Shown here: one piece after another, positions 53,306 to 63,156 of the stretch
How the letters are laid out: each line of letters begins with the position of its first letter
Numbering within the stretch: position 1 is the stretch's first letter
Assembly: GCA_030693705.1 (NCBI GenBank)
Contig: JAUYAB010000041.1
Span: 1 to 64,000 of the forward strand
Reading direction: 5' to 3'
Length of the DNA stretch: 64,000 nt
Origin: Ignavibacteria bacterium
Lineage (GTDB): Bacteria > Bacteroidota > Ignavibacteria > Ignavibacteriales > Ignavibacteriaceae
Translations under genes and position numbers: made by a program
The notes under the pieces: generated by a model
Told to the model about the DNA's origin: nothing
Seen by the model: the letters and a program-made list of their open reading frames with translations, nothing else
Databases searched by the model: none

Positions 53306-55216
53306 ATGCCGGCACAAACTCTGCCCATGCTCTTTGAAGAAAGCGTTAAGAAATATTCAAACAATGTTCTCATGTGGGAAAATACTTCCGATAAGTATGA
53401 CGGCACCACTTATGGACAGATGCAAAATCTCGTTCATAATTTTGCCGCCGGATTACAAGCGATAGGTCTAAATGTTGGCGATAGGGTCGCACTTATCTCT
53501 GAGGGGAGAAACGATTGGGTGATGGCTGAACTTGGCGTTCTCTATTCAGGCGCAATAGATGTTCCAATTTCAATAAAACTTGATGAACCTGCTGAACTTA
53601 AATTCCGTCTCGCACATTCCGGATGCAAAATGGTGATGGTATCAAAAAATCAGTATGCAAAAATAAAATCAATCAAGAATGATCTTCCCGAACTTGAAAA
53701 AATAATTCTCTTTGATGAAGTGGCGGATCAGGATAAAGATGAGATTTCCAAAATTGATTTGATGAAAAGAGGAGAAGAATATTTAAAGACGCATAAAAAA
53801 GAATTCGAAAAACGTTGGCAAGAAGTAAAAGAAAATGATTACGCAAACATCTGCTACACATCGGGAACCACCGCAGATCCTAAAGGAATTATTTTAACCC
53901 ATAGAAATTATACTGCTAATGTTGAACAAGCGACAGCACTTCTTCCAATTCCTCAAGACTATGTTTCGCTGCTCATCCTTCCGTGGGATCATTGCTTTGC
54001 GCATACAGCCGGCATTTACACATTGATGAAAAATGGGGCAAGTATGGCGGCAATAAAATCGGGTAAAACTCCTATGGAAACGTTACGCAACATCCCATTA
54101 AATATTAAGGAGATAAAACCGTCATTCCTTTTAAGCGTTCCGTCGCTTGCGAAAAATTTTAGAAAGAATATAGAAAACGGAATACATGACAAAGGAGAAA
54201 AAGTTGAGAAGTTATTTAATGCGGCATTAAAATTAGCTTATGATTACAATGGGCTTGGCTTTGATCGCGGTAAGGGATTTAAAAAATTAAAACTTCCTCT
54301 TTACAAACTTTATGATAAACTCATCTTTAGTAAAATTAGGGAAGGCTTCGGAGGCAAACTTGAATTTTTTATCGGCGGCGGAGCTCTGCTTGATATTGAA
54401 TTGCAAAGATTTTTTTATGCGATCGGCACACCAATGTTTCAAGGATATGGATTGACGGAAGCGGCGCCCGTTATTTCAGCCAATGTTCCGGTTTGTCATA
54501 AGCTTGGATCATCGGGAAAAATTGTAAAAAATCTCCAAGTAAAAATTTGTGATGATAAAGGAAATGAACTTCCCGTTGGACGAAGCGGAGAGCTTGTTGT
54601 TAAAGGCGAAAACGTGATGGCGGGTTATTGGAAAAATGAAAAAGCTACCGCGGAAACCTTGAAAGATGGATGGCTTTACACCGGTGATTTGGGTTATCTT
54701 GATGCGGATGGATTTCTTTATATTCTCGGCAGATTCAAAAGTCTGCTTATTTCAAACGACGGCGAAAAATATAGTCCGGAAGGCATAGAAGAAGCTATCA
54801 CAGAAATCTCTCCTTACATCGATCAGATGATGTTGTACAATAATCAATCGCCATACACAGTTGCGTTGGTTGTTCCAAACAAAGAGGCGTTGTCAAGATA
54901 TTTGAAAGAACAAAATCTCAACTTCAGTACAAAAGAAGGACAAACATCGGCTTTGAAAAAGATCGAATCTGAGATTGCACAATTTAAAGAAGGAGGAAAA
55001 TTTGCCGGAACGTTTCCCTCGCGATGGCTTCCTTCGGCGGTTGCAATTTTAGGTGAAGGATTCACGGAGCAAAATCATTTTATGAACAGTACCTTAAAAA
55101 TGGTGCGCGGGAAAATCACCGAGTACTATAAAGATCGAATCGATTTTTTGTTTACTGCTGAAGCAAAAGATATTTGCAATCATCAGAACATGATGATCGT
55201 TAGCAGGTTTGGTTAA
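53306..55216 (+). CDS. Long-chain acyl-CoA synthetase (AMP-forming)
   Basis: A 636-residue AMP-binding enzyme of the long-chain FACS type that activates a carboxylic acid to its CoA thioester via an acyl-adenylate. Visible motifs: P-loop YTSGTTADPKGIILTHRN near 185-202, FQGYGLTEAAPVIS, GWLYTGDLGYLDADGFLYILGR and the C-terminal Lys region. No signal peptide. It is about 100 bases upstream of the catabolic operon and may supply it, or may serve general fatty-acid activation. Confidence 0.92.
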   Translation: MPAQTLPMLFEESVKKYSNNVLMWENTSDKYDGTTYGQMQNLVHNFAAGLQAIGLNVGDRVALISEGRNDWVMAELGVLYSGAIDVPISIKLDEPAELKFRLAHSGCKMVMVSKNQYAKIKSIKNDLPELEKIILFDEVADQDKDEISKIDLMKRGEEYLKTHKKEFEKRWQEVKENDYANICYTSGTTADPKGIILTHRNYTANVEQATALLPIPQDYVSLLILPWDHCFAHTAGIYTLMKNGASMAAIKSGKTPMETLRNIPLNIKEIKPSFLLSVPSLAKNFRKNIENGIHDKGEKVEKLFNAALKLAYDYNGLGFDRGKGFKKLKLPLYKLYDKLIFSKIREGFGGKLEFFIGGGALLDIELQRFFYAIGTPMFQGYGLTEAAPVISANVPVCHKLGSSGKIVKNLQVKICDDKGNELPVGRSGELVVKGENVMAGYWKNEKATAETLKDGWLYTGDLGYLDADGFLYILGRFKSLLISNDGEKYSPEGIEEAITEISPYIDQMMLYNNQSPYTVALVVPNKEALSRYLKEQNLNFSTKEGQTSALKKIESEIAQFKEGGKFAGTFPSRWLPSAVAILGEGFTEQNHFMNSTLKMVRGKITEYYKDRIDFLFTAEAKDICNHQNMMIVSRFG

Positions 55217-55318
55217 CATCTTTTTCTGATTTTTTATTAGATGGTGAAGAATAATTGTCGTACTTTTAAACCCTAATTTTTTTACTGTCTATTTTCATCA
55301 ACTAATTACGAGGCTCTT

Positions 55319-56071
55319 ATGTCTGTTGATTTGGAAAAAATTCTTCGCCCGGTGGATACTCCACTTCCAAAGTTTCCGGCGAAATACATGACGCTCGCTA
55401 ATGGGCAAGAGATGGTTGTCCGCCAGGCTGAACGCGAAGAAATTCCCGATATCCTTCCCCATGTTGAACCGCTGATGCATGTTGAAAGAGATTTTTACAA
55501 TATTGTTGCGGCGCGTTTATACTCCGAACTTCTCGCTTATTATACTTATCGTGTTCAAGATGAATACGTTTTGGTCGCGCAAATAGACGGCGAACTCGCC
55601 GCGATAGTAAACGGAAGAAGCGTTAGTCCCGATGTCGGTATGTCGTATCATACTTTTTCTTTGCGGCGCGGATTAAGAGTTGGGGCTCACGCCTTTGCAA
55701 CAAAGATGGAATATCATATCGATATTTTAAAACAAAAAGAAGTTTTGATCGTTGCAGAATCAGGAATTGGTTTCAGAAGATGGATGATTGAATATAATCT
55801 TGAAAAACGTTTTCATATTCCACACGAATTAGGCGGATGCCCATCATGGTCGTTAACAAAAGAATTATTTGATAAAGCAAGAAATACACTAGTTGTAGGA
55901 AGACGCCCTGTTCCGGAACATCTTCTTGCAAAAGCAAAAGAAGCAATTTTACCTCCTTCAGATCCACCGAAAGGTCCGGAAGATTTACTTGCCGCGACCC
56001 GCTCAATGCTTGATTCGACTGCTACTTCACTTATCGAAATGAAAAGTAAGTTAAGGAGGAAAGCAAAATGA
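55319..56071 (+). CDS. GNAT-like acyltransferase-fold protein, unknown substrate
   Basis: A 250-residue protein whose middle (about 33-185) follows the GNAT order: MVVRQAEREEIPDILPHVEPL, VLVAQIDGELAAIVNGR and a strand-helix region with RRGLRVGAHAFATKMEYHI. The acetyl-CoA loop is not typical (RGLRVGAHA in place of RxxGxG/A), so activity is uncertain. It ends with a basic helix. Its stop overlaps the thiolase-like start (ATGA), so it is the first gene of the catabolic operon. Confidence 0.8.
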   Translation: MSVDLEKILRPVDTPLPKFPAKYMTLANGQEMVVRQAEREEIPDILPHVEPLMHVERDFYNIVAARLYSELLAYYTYRVQDEYVLVAQIDGELAAIVNGRSVSPDVGMSYHTFSLRRGLRVGAHAFATKMEYHIDILKQKEVLIVAESGIGFRRWMIEYNLEKRFHIPHELGGCPSWSLTKELFDKARNTLVVGRRPVPEHLLAKAKEAILPPSDPPKGPEDLLAATRSMLDSTATSLIEMKSKLRRKAK

Positions 56072-57240
56072 GAGAAGTATATGTTGCCGGTATCGGCATA
56101 ACAAGTTTTTCACGGCTTGAATATCCGCTCGTTGAAATTGCCGCATATCCCGGCTTAATGGCTTTGCGTGATGCCGGATTAAAAAAAGTTGATCATCTTT
56201 ATGTTGCAAATATGGGCGGCGGAAGAATTAACGGACAAACAGGACTTGCCAGCGCAGTTGTTGATCACATGAGTCTTACTCCTGCCGGTGCGGAAACAAT
56301 TGAGAACGGACCTGCTTCAGGCGCATCTGCAATTAAGCAAGGCTATATGGCAATCGCTTCCGGCATGCACGATGTGGTTATGGTTATTGGCGCAGAAAGA
56401 ATGCGCGAAGCAAATCCGCTTGAAGCAACTGATTTTGTTGCGACCTTAACTCATCCGCAAGCGGAATATATTTACGGTGTTACGCTTCCCGCTTTAGCCG
56501 GAATGTTCACAAGACTTTATATGGAAAAATATGGGGTAACAGCGCGCCATCTTGCAATGGTTGCTGTGAAGAACCATAAAAATGCGATGGACAATTTTTA
56601 TGCGCATTTGCATGAAGATATTACCATCGAAGGAATTCTCGATTCTCCGGAAGCATCAACAAATAATCCTTACGTTGCAGATCCATTAAGATTTTATGAT
56701 GTATGTCCTGTCTCCGATGGCGGCGCATGTTTAATTCTTGCAACTGCCGAGGTGATGAAAAAAATTAACAAACCGATGATACGCCTTGCAGGTATTGGTC
56801 AAGCTACAGACACACATTGTGTTCACGAAAGAAAAGACCCGACGGAACTTCTTGCAGTAAGAGAAGCTGCGCGTCAATCCTTTAAAATGGCAGGCGTAAA
56901 ACCTTCCGATGTAAGTGTTGCAGAACTGCATGATGCGTTTACAATTCTTGAAATTGCGGAAAGTGAAGAAGTTGGGTTCTTCAAAAAAGGAGAAGGACAT
57001 CTTGCGCTCGAAAGAGGCGAGACACAAATCGGCGGGAAAATTCCTATCAATCCTTCAGGCGGATTAAAAGCAAAAGGACATCCGGTTGGCGCTACCGGCG
57101 TAGGTCAAGCGCACGAGATCGTTTTACAATTACGCGGCGAAGCGGGAAAGCGGCAAGTAAAAAATGCCAAAGTCGGTTTCACCTGTAATTTTGGCGGCTT
57201 CGGTAACAATGTTGTATGTCTAACTTTTATAAAGGAATAA
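56068..57240 (+). CDS. Thiolase-family protein with Pro in place of the nucleophilic Cys
   Basis: A 390-residue thiolase fold of the SCP2/SCPx type. The usual nucleophile segment VENACASGS reads IENGPASGA, with Pro82 (codon CCT) where Cys should be, so it cannot form the normal acyl-enzyme there. The GHPVGATG His motif and the C-terminal Cys in TCNFGGFGNN remain. Thiolase-like proteins without this Cys that pair with DUF35 partners include Ltp2, a retro-aldolase acting on steroid side-chain CoA esters; a C-C cleaving aldolase role here is inferred. A strong ribosome binding site (AAGGAGGAAAG) precedes the ATG. A DUF35 gene follows 4 bases later. Confidence 0.9.
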   Translation: MREVYVAGIGITSFSRLEYPLVEIAAYPGLMALRDAGLKKVDHLYVANMGGGRINGQTGLASAVVDHMSLTPAGAETIENGPASGASAIKQGYMAIASGMHDVVMVIGAERMREANPLEATDFVATLTHPQAEYIYGVTLPALAGMFTRLYMEKYGVTARHLAMVAVKNHKNAMDNFYAHLHEDITIEGILDSPEASTNNPYVADPLRFYDVCPVSDGGACLILATAEVMKKINKPMIRLAGIGQATDTHCVHERKDPTELLAVREAARQSFKMAGVKPSDVSVAELHDAFTILEIAESEEVGFFKKGEGHLALERGETQIGGKIPINPSGGLKAKGHPVGATGVGQAHEIVLQLRGEAGKRQVKNAKVGFTCNFGGFGNNVVCLTFIKE

Positions 57241-57244
57241 GAAA

Positions 57245-57592
57245 ATGGAATTAAATATCTATGCGTATAAATGCAAACGATGCGGTGAACTCCATTATCC
57301 TTACAAAACCATTTGCAAAAAATGCGGAGAAAATGATCACAACGAATTTGAAATTGTGCCGCTTCCGAAAAACGGAAAACTGCTAACCTTTACAACGTTA
57401 TACACTCTTCCATCAGATTATGAAGTTGTTACGTTGGCGCTCGGAATTGTTGAGCTTGAAGACGGAAATAGAATTACCGGGCAGCTCGACATTAAAAATC
57501 CCAAAATCGGGATGAAGGTAAATGGAAAAGTTGAAGTCGTTCGCAAAGATTTATACAAGAAACATTTGGGAATGATCTTCTATAAAGCATGA
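57245..57592 (+). CDS. DUF35 (zinc ribbon + OB-fold) acyl-CoA-binding partner
   Basis: A 115-residue protein with a rubredoxin-like zinc ribbon (CKRCGELHYPYKTICKKCG, four Cys) and a C-terminal OB fold (FTTLYTLP, LGIVELEDGNRITGQL). DUF35 proteins form complexes with thiolase-family enzymes, where the OB fold holds CoA. It directly follows the thiolase-like gene and overlaps the DUF2877 start. Confidence 0.92.
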   Translation: MELNIYAYKCKRCGELHYPYKTICKKCGENDHNEFEIVPLPKNGKLLTFTTLYTLPSDYEVVTLALGIVELEDGNRITGQLDIKNPKIGMKVNGKVEVVRKDLYKKHLGMIFYKA

Positions 57593-58413
57593 TCAAGCTG
57601 TTAAGCTTTGGTGATCATTTAGAGAAAGGAATTTATAACGTTCATTCCCGTTTCGATAAAGTTATAAATTTTTATTCCGGAAAGGCTTTTGTTTTTATCG
57701 TCAACAACTCTATCGGTGGTGGTCCATTTAATATTGTTGTTGACGATGTTGATTTCAGTGAACTTGAAAACCTTATTATTGCTGAAGATTATTTTCAGCT
57801 AAATGACGAAAAAGTTTTTTTTGATAATTCAAAGAAATATAATTCAGAACTAAAGGTGTCTGCCTTTAACGAAAATAAGTTTACGTCAAATCTTGTTTTT
57901 TTTGAAAAAGCGCTCATTGAAAATTCATCCGATAAAAGCCTAACCTTTTTATTGGATGAAAGAAGAAAAAAGAATTTCAAGTCTTCTTACGAAATTGAAT
58001 TTGTGAGAAGATTTGATTTAGCTGCCGAATATTTTATTTCTTCTAATTTTTTAGAGGGAATAAAATTAATTAAAGGCGTCGGTTTTGGGCTTACACCAAG
58101 CGGTGATGACTTCATCTCCGGTTTTTTGATTGCGCTCAATTATCTAGAAAAATTTTATAAGGTTGATAATTCAGATTTAATTGCTCATGTTTATGAAGCG
58201 GCAAAAGGAGAAAATATATTTACAAATATTTTCTTACTTGCTGCAAAGAACGGTTCCTTGTTCGAAAAGTTCAAAAATTTAATTCACTCAATTTTGTACT
58301 CCGGTCAAAATGAGATTCTTGAAAATACACGTACTTTGATTTCTTTTGGTGAGACTTCCGGGGCAGATCAAGGTGTCGGTTTTTTGTTCGGAATAAAAAG
58401 GAATTTAAAATGA
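57589..58413 (+). CDS. DUF2877 protein (YlbF/AllH-type carbamoyltransferase subunit)
   Basis: A 274-residue DUF2877 protein with the family hallmark KGVGFGLTPSGDDFISGFLIAL (about 160-182) and GETSGADQGVGFLFG near the end. The E. coli set FdrA-YlbE-YlbF was reported to form oxamate carbamoyltransferase, which converts oxalurate and phosphate to oxamate and carbamoyl phosphate. Here the three members lie in the order DUF2877, FdrA, DUF1116, coupled by 4-base overlaps, so the same kind of complex is expected. The true substrate may differ. Confidence 0.88.
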   Translation: MIKLLSFGDHLEKGIYNVHSRFDKVINFYSGKAFVFIVNNSIGGGPFNIVVDDVDFSELENLIIAEDYFQLNDEKVFFDNSKKYNSELKVSAFNENKFTSNLVFFEKALIENSSDKSLTFLLDERRKKNFKSSYEIEFVRRFDLAAEYFISSNFLEGIKLIKGVGFGLTPSGDDFISGFLIALNYLEKFYKVDNSDLIAHVYEAAKGENIFTNIFLLAAKNGSLFEKFKNLIHSILYSGQNEILENTRTLISFGETSGADQGVGFLFGIKRNLK

Positions 58414-59975
58414 TAGTAACAGGAATTCTGAAAAGGGGAGAATATTTTGATTCTGTTTCGCTGATGCTCATCGCAAAAAAAATCAGCGAACTTGAGATCG
58501 TACTTGATTCCGCCGCGGTTATGGGAACGCCGGAAAATAAATCTATGCTTCAAACTTCCGGTTTGTTAACAGATGAACTTCAAAACGCCGGTGATATGGA
58601 TTTGATGATCGCCTACAAATGCAACTCTCAAAACGATTCTGACTTAATCACACAAAAGATAAACGAGTTTCTAAAAAAGTCCGGCGATACGAACACCTCT
58701 TCCGGCTCACAAAATCCTTCAAGTTTAGAATCTGCAATAAAAATTCTCCCGGATGCAAATCTCGCTATGATCTCCGTAGCCGGAAAATATGCCGGTGATG
58801 AAGCGATGAAAGCTTTGCAAAACGGATTAAATGTTATGCTCTTCTCCGATAACGTTTCAATTGAAAAAGAAATTGAGTTGAAAATATTTGCGAAAGAGAA
58901 AGGACTTTTTGTAATGGGTCCAGACTGCGGAACCGCTATTATCAACGGTGTGCCGCTTGCTTTTGCAAACGTAGTCAACCGCGGTAACATTGGTATTGTC
59001 GCGGCTTCGGGAACCGGTTTGCAGGAAGTTAGTTGTCTTATATCAAATTCCGGTTGCGGAATTTCTCAAGCAATTGGTACCGGCGGGCGAGATGTGAAAA
59101 AAGAAGTCGGCGGAATTATGTTCCTTGAAGGAATCAAAGCGCTTGCCGAAGATAAAAATACCGAAGTAATCCTTTTGGTTTCTAAACCGCCTGCCGATGA
59201 AGTGATTACAAAAATTGTTGAACTTATAAATGAAATAGAAAAACCTGTTGTAGGAGTTTTTCTGAATGCTTCTGTTGAATTGTTGAAGGATAGTAAAATC
59301 AATACAGCGAAAACTCTTGAAGAAGGAGCTTTGCTCGCCATTGCATATTCTCAAAAGAAAAATAGTAAAGAAGTGTCGAAGAGAATAAATGTTCGTGAAA
59401 TAGAATTGGACAAAATTGCTGAAAACGAATCGGCGAAACTAAATACCGAGCAAAAATATTTACGCGCACTTTTCAGCGGCGGTACTTTCTGCGATGAGAC
59501 ACAAATGTTTTTCCAGAAGATGCCGGAAGAAGTTTTTTCAAACACTCCGGTTGGGACAGTGAAAAAACTAAAAGATGTATGGAAGAGTGAGAAACATACG
59601 ATCATTGATCTTGGTGATGATGAATTTACAGTTGGTAAACCGCACCCGATGATCGATTACTCAACGAGGAACAAAAGAATTCTTGCCGAAGCGAATGACT
59701 TGGAAACCGCAATAATTCTTTTGGATATTGTTTTGGGTTACGGTTCAAACATGGATCCCCTTGCCGAAATTCTCCCGGTACTAAAAGAAGTGAAAAAAAT
59801 AACTTCGCGTCAGAAAAGATATTTACCAATCGTTTGTTCCGTGACCGGAACAGAGAAAGATCCGCAAAACAGAACAACGGTTGCAGCCGCCCTGGAAGCG
59901 GACGGTGTGCTTGTTCTTGAATCAAATGCTGCTGCAAGCAACCTTGCTAAGTTTCTAATAGAAAAGAAGAGATGA
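58410..59975 (+). CDS. fdrA: FdrA-family acyl/carbamoyltransferase subunit
   Basis: A 521-residue FdrA protein, built like the two alpha-type domains of succinyl-CoA synthetase: GPDCGTAIINGVPLAFAN, VAASGTGLQEVSCLI, GTGGRDVKKEVGG and SKPPADEVITKIVE. The C-terminal half ends with SVTGTEKDPQNRT and LESNAAASNLA. The family has no CoA ligase activity and works with DUF1116 and DUF2877 partners in carbamoyl transfer. Overlaps the preceding gene by 4 bases and precedes the next by 3. Confidence 0.93.
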   Translation: MIVTGILKRGEYFDSVSLMLIAKKISELEIVLDSAAVMGTPENKSMLQTSGLLTDELQNAGDMDLMIAYKCNSQNDSDLITQKINEFLKKSGDTNTSSGSQNPSSLESAIKILPDANLAMISVAGKYAGDEAMKALQNGLNVMLFSDNVSIEKEIELKIFAKEKGLFVMGPDCGTAIINGVPLAFANVVNRGNIGIVAASGTGLQEVSCLISNSGCGISQAIGTGGRDVKKEVGGIMFLEGIKALAEDKNTEVILLVSKPPADEVITKIVELINEIEKPVVGVFLNASVELLKDSKINTAKTLEEGALLAIAYSQKKNSKEVSKRINVREIELDKIAENESAKLNTEQKYLRALFSGGTFCDETQMFFQKMPEEVFSNTPVGTVKKLKDVWKSEKHTIIDLGDDEFTVGKPHPMIDYSTRNKRILAEANDLETAIILLDIVLGYGSNMDPLAEILPVLKEVKKITSRQKRYLPIVCSVTGTEKDPQNRTTVAAALEADGVLVLESNAAASNLAKFLIEKKR

Positions 59976-59978
59976 AAA

Positions 59979-61379
59979 ATGAATAAACTTTTTGAAAGCG
60001 AACTAAAAGTAATCAACATCGGTTTGAAATCGTTTAAAGAAACTCTTGACGAACAAAAAGTTCAATCAGTTCAAGTTGATTGGAAACCACCCTTAATTTC
60101 TGATCCTTCAATGTTCGATGTTATTAGAAAAAATTCAGATAAAATTGAAACCGCAAATAAAGAAGCGGTGAAAAGAATTTTAAATAGCAAACCGTTTTTA
60201 ACCGGAATGGGAAAAGCGATTGACGTGATTCCCGGAATGAAAAAAAATCTTCTGCTTCATGCTGGTCCCCCGGTAGCTTGGGACAAAATGTGCGGACCTA
60301 TGAGAGGGGCCGTAATCGGAGCGTTGATCTATGAAGGCTTTGTGAAAACTTTTGAGGAAGCTGAAAAAGCAGCAGCTTCCGGTGAAATAGAATTTTCACC
60401 TTGTCACGAGCATGCAACGGTTGGACCGATGGCGGGAATAGTATCTCCATCAATGCCGGTTTTTATTTTAGAAAATGAAGAGTTCGGCAACAAAGCGTTT
60501 TGCACAATGAATGAAGGACTCGGGAAAGTTCTCCGCTACGGCGCTTACGATGAAAGCGTTATTGAAAGATTACGATGGATGGAGAACATCCTTTATCCAT
60601 CGCTTAAAAAAGCGATAGAAAAAATTGGGAAGATCGATCTAAAAAATACTATTGCACAGGCTTTGCACATGGGCGATGAAGTTCACAATCGGAACCGTGC
60701 AGCGACTTCACTACTATACAGAACGCTGGCGCCGGAAATTGTTAATCAAAATGAAAAAGAAAATGCGATAAGCGTTTTGAATTTTATCAACAGCAACGAT
60801 CATTTCTTTTTAAATCTTTCTATGGGCGTTTCAAAAGTTTCTCTCGATGCCGCAAGAAATATTGAGAACAGCAGTATCGTAGTTGTTATGGCGCGCAACG
60901 GAACTGAGTTCGGAATTCAACTTTCCTGTACGGGTGATGAATGGTTCACGGGAGTCTCACCGGTTCCGGAAGCATTATATTTTACCGGTTACACAAAAGA
61001 TGATGCCAATCCCGACATCGGTGATAGTTCAATTACAGAAACGAACGGACTCGGCGGATTTGCAATTGCAGCCTCACCGGCAATCGTTCAGTTCGTCGGC
61101 GGAAGCACGAACGACGCGGTGAATTACACACTCAAGATGTATGAGATAACTGTTGCGGAAAATAATATTTATAAAATTCCATATCTAAACTTTCGCGGAA
61201 CGCCAACTGGAATTGATGTGATAAAAGTTATTGAAAAAAATATTCTGCCCTTTATCGATACCGGTGTTGCTCATAAAAAGGCGGGCATCGGACAAATCGG
61301 CGCCGGAGTTCTGGAAGCTCCCGTCGATCCATTTATAAAAGCATTCATCGGTTTTGCAAATCAACTAAAAAATAGTTAG
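59979..61379 (+). CDS. DUF1116 protein (YlbE/AllG-type carbamoyltransferase subunit)
   Basis: A 466-residue DUF1116 protein with the family motifs HAGPPVAWDKMCGPMRGAVI (near 88-107), SPCHEHATVGPMAGIVSPSM and GDEVHNRNRAATSLL, plus ARNGTEFGIQLS toward the C-terminus. The family is the third subunit of the FdrA complex. Located in the middle of the catabolic operon with short gaps. Confidence 0.93.
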   Translation: MNKLFESELKVINIGLKSFKETLDEQKVQSVQVDWKPPLISDPSMFDVIRKNSDKIETANKEAVKRILNSKPFLTGMGKAIDVIPGMKKNLLLHAGPPVAWDKMCGPMRGAVIGALIYEGFVKTFEEAEKAAASGEIEFSPCHEHATVGPMAGIVSPSMPVFILENEEFGNKAFCTMNEGLGKVLRYGAYDESVIERLRWMENILYPSLKKAIEKIGKIDLKNTIAQALHMGDEVHNRNRAATSLLYRTLAPEIVNQNEKENAISVLNFINSNDHFFLNLSMGVSKVSLDAARNIENSSIVVVMARNGTEFGIQLSCTGDEWFTGVSPVPEALYFTGYTKDDANPDIGDSSITETNGLGGFAIAASPAIVQFVGGSTNDAVNYTLKMYEITVAENNIYKIPYLNFRGTPTGIDVIKVIEKNILPFIDTGVAHKKAGIGQIGAGVLEAPVDPFIKAFIGFANQLKNS

Positions 61380-61388
61380 GAGAAAAAA

Positions 61389-62216
61389 ATGAAGACAAAC
61401 GATTTTCTAAATTTTATGGATAATCTTCAAGTTTACGATCTCACACAACGGCTCAGCATTCACACTCCGCCATGGCCGAGCTATATGCCTTTGGGAATTC
61501 AATACTTTAAAAGAATTGCCGGCGCCCATATGGGACAAGGGGCAAACGGACAGATCATCACTACCAGCAATCACGTTGGAACACACATGGACGGTGAAAT
61601 TCATTTTCATGCTTCTGGTAGATCGATTGGAAATGTGCCGATGAAAGAATGGATCGGGCAAGGTGTTGTTGTTGATATTTCAAAAGAAGTTGGCGATTAT
61701 GATTTGTATTCTCCTGAAATGTTGATGAGCAAAGCCGAAATTAAAAAAGGCGATATTCTCATCATCAATACCGGTTACAACCGCTATGCATGGGATCAAA
61801 AGCAATCTGATGAAGTTCGTTATTTTGTAAAACATCCTGGACCCGGACCGGGTTTCCACAAATGGGCTCTCGAAATGAAATTGAAATGGATCGGTGTTGA
61901 TTGCGGAAGCGCGGATCATCCGATGAACACGATTATCAGGCAATGGCATCCCGCACGATTTGTTGAAGCCGAACAGAAGTTGATAAATAAATATAAAGTA
62001 AAATCGTGGGATGAAATGTTCCCGCAAGAAGAATATTACCAGGTGATGCACATAAAAATGTTTCCGAAGAAAATTGTTCACGCTGAAAATCTTGGCGGAG
62101 ATATTAATAAACTAAGTAATAAAAGAGCGTGGATCGGCTGTTTCCCGCTTCGCGGAATTGAACTTGAATCGGCGATGTGCAGGATCGTTGCATTTTTACC
62201 AAAAGATGAAAAATAA
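61389..62216 (+). CDS. Cyclase-family metal-dependent hydrolase
   Basis: A 275-residue member of the cyclase/kynurenine formamidase-like superfamily, which hydrolyses amide or ring bonds with bound metal. The metal-binding motif HxGTHxD is seen in SNHVGTHMDGEIHFH; the usual Pro after the Asp reads Glu-Ile. A second ligand segment is in IGVDCGSADHPMNT. No signal peptide. The gene begins after a strong site (TAGGAGA) 10 bases after DUF1116. In this operon it is likely to open a ring or amide made by the molybdenum hydroxylase. Confidence 0.9.
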   Translation: MKTNDFLNFMDNLQVYDLTQRLSIHTPPWPSYMPLGIQYFKRIAGAHMGQGANGQIITTSNHVGTHMDGEIHFHASGRSIGNVPMKEWIGQGVVVDISKEVGDYDLYSPEMLMSKAEIKKGDILIINTGYNRYAWDQKQSDEVRYFVKHPGPGPGFHKWALEMKLKWIGVDCGSADHPMNTIIRQWHPARFVEAEQKLINKYKVKSWDEMFPQEEYYQVMHIKMFPKKIVHAENLGGDINKLSNKRAWIGCFPLRGIELESAMCRIVAFLPKDEK

Positions 62217-62237
62217 TTTCTCATAGCGGAGTCTATC

Positions 62238-63125
62238 GTGGCAATCGAAAATCATTTTGAATATGTAAAAGCTAAAAATCTCGACGAAGTATTCGGTGTG
62301 TTTCAGCATTATAAGAATCCTGTCATCCTCGCCGGAGGCACCGATCTTGTTGAGTTCCTAAAAAACGGTGCAATTCATCCCGACGTTGTTATTGATATTA
62401 AAGGGCTTGATTATTTAAAAGATATCAGGCTTGGCAATAATATTTTGTGGATCGGCGCCGGAGTTACTTTTAACGAACTAATCGAATCGGAAATCATCAA
62501 CGAACATTTCCCTGTAATCGCTGAGATGAGCAAAACAGTTGCGTCGGTTGGAATAAGAAACCGCGCCACAATGGTTGGCAACATTTGCTCGGCTGTACCA
62601 TGCACGGATAGCGGTCCGGTTTTATCTGTTTACAAAGCAAATGTTATCACGGCAGGTTCGATGGGCGAACGAAAAATTCCGATCGAACAATGGTTTGTAG
62701 CTTCTCGAAAAACTGCGTTGGCAAAGAACGAAATTGTAAAGGGAATTTCAATTCAACTTCCCGATAAAAAACATGCCGGTTGTTTTGTTAAATTAAAACG
62801 ATACAACGGTGAAGATCTTGCTCAAGTCAATCTGGCAATTCTAGCATTTGATGATTATTCATTTCGCATTTCGTTCGGTGCGGTTGCTCCAACTCCTGTT
62901 AGGGCAATGAGAATCGAAAGATTAATAAACCGGATGAAACTTGTTCCCGAGTTGATGGAAAAAGCAAGGCAATTGGTTGAAGATGATATTGCCCCGATAA
63001 CCGATATCCGTGCAACAAAAGAATATCGAATGCACATGGCAAAAGTAATGCTTGAGCGAGGTTTAACCGCGGTGATCGAAAGATTGAACGGCGGCGGTCC
63101 GGCGTATGGAAAAAGTGTGATTTAA
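62238..63125 (+). CDS. Molybdenum hydroxylase FAD subunit (CoxM/XdhB type)
   Basis: A 295-residue FAD-binding subunit starting at GTG. FAD loops are seen in ILAGGTDLVEFLKNG (about 31-45) and VASVGIRNRATMVGNICSAVPCTDSGP (split over about 95-122). It passes electrons from the iron-sulfur subunit to an acceptor. The next two genes encode the 2Fe-2S and molybdopterin subunits, giving a complete three-subunit enzyme. Confidence 0.94.
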   Translation: MAIENHFEYVKAKNLDEVFGVFQHYKNPVILAGGTDLVEFLKNGAIHPDVVIDIKGLDYLKDIRLGNNILWIGAGVTFNELIESEIINEHFPVIAEMSKTVASVGIRNRATMVGNICSAVPCTDSGPVLSVYKANVITAGSMGERKIPIEQWFVASRKTALAKNEIVKGISIQLPDKKHAGCFVKLKRYNGEDLAQVNLAILAFDDYSFRISFGAVAPTPVRAMRIERLINRMKLVPELMEKARQLVEDDIAPITDIRATKEYRMHMAKVMLERGLTAVIERLNGGGPAYGKSVI

Positions 63126-63156
63126 TTTTTCTGAATTTCCTTTAGGAGAAATGTTC

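Noticed and set aside
53232-53465. 77-codon frame upstream of and into the acyl-CoA synthetase
   Set aside because: It begins in the AATC/GATT inverted repeat and overlaps the real gene in another frame.
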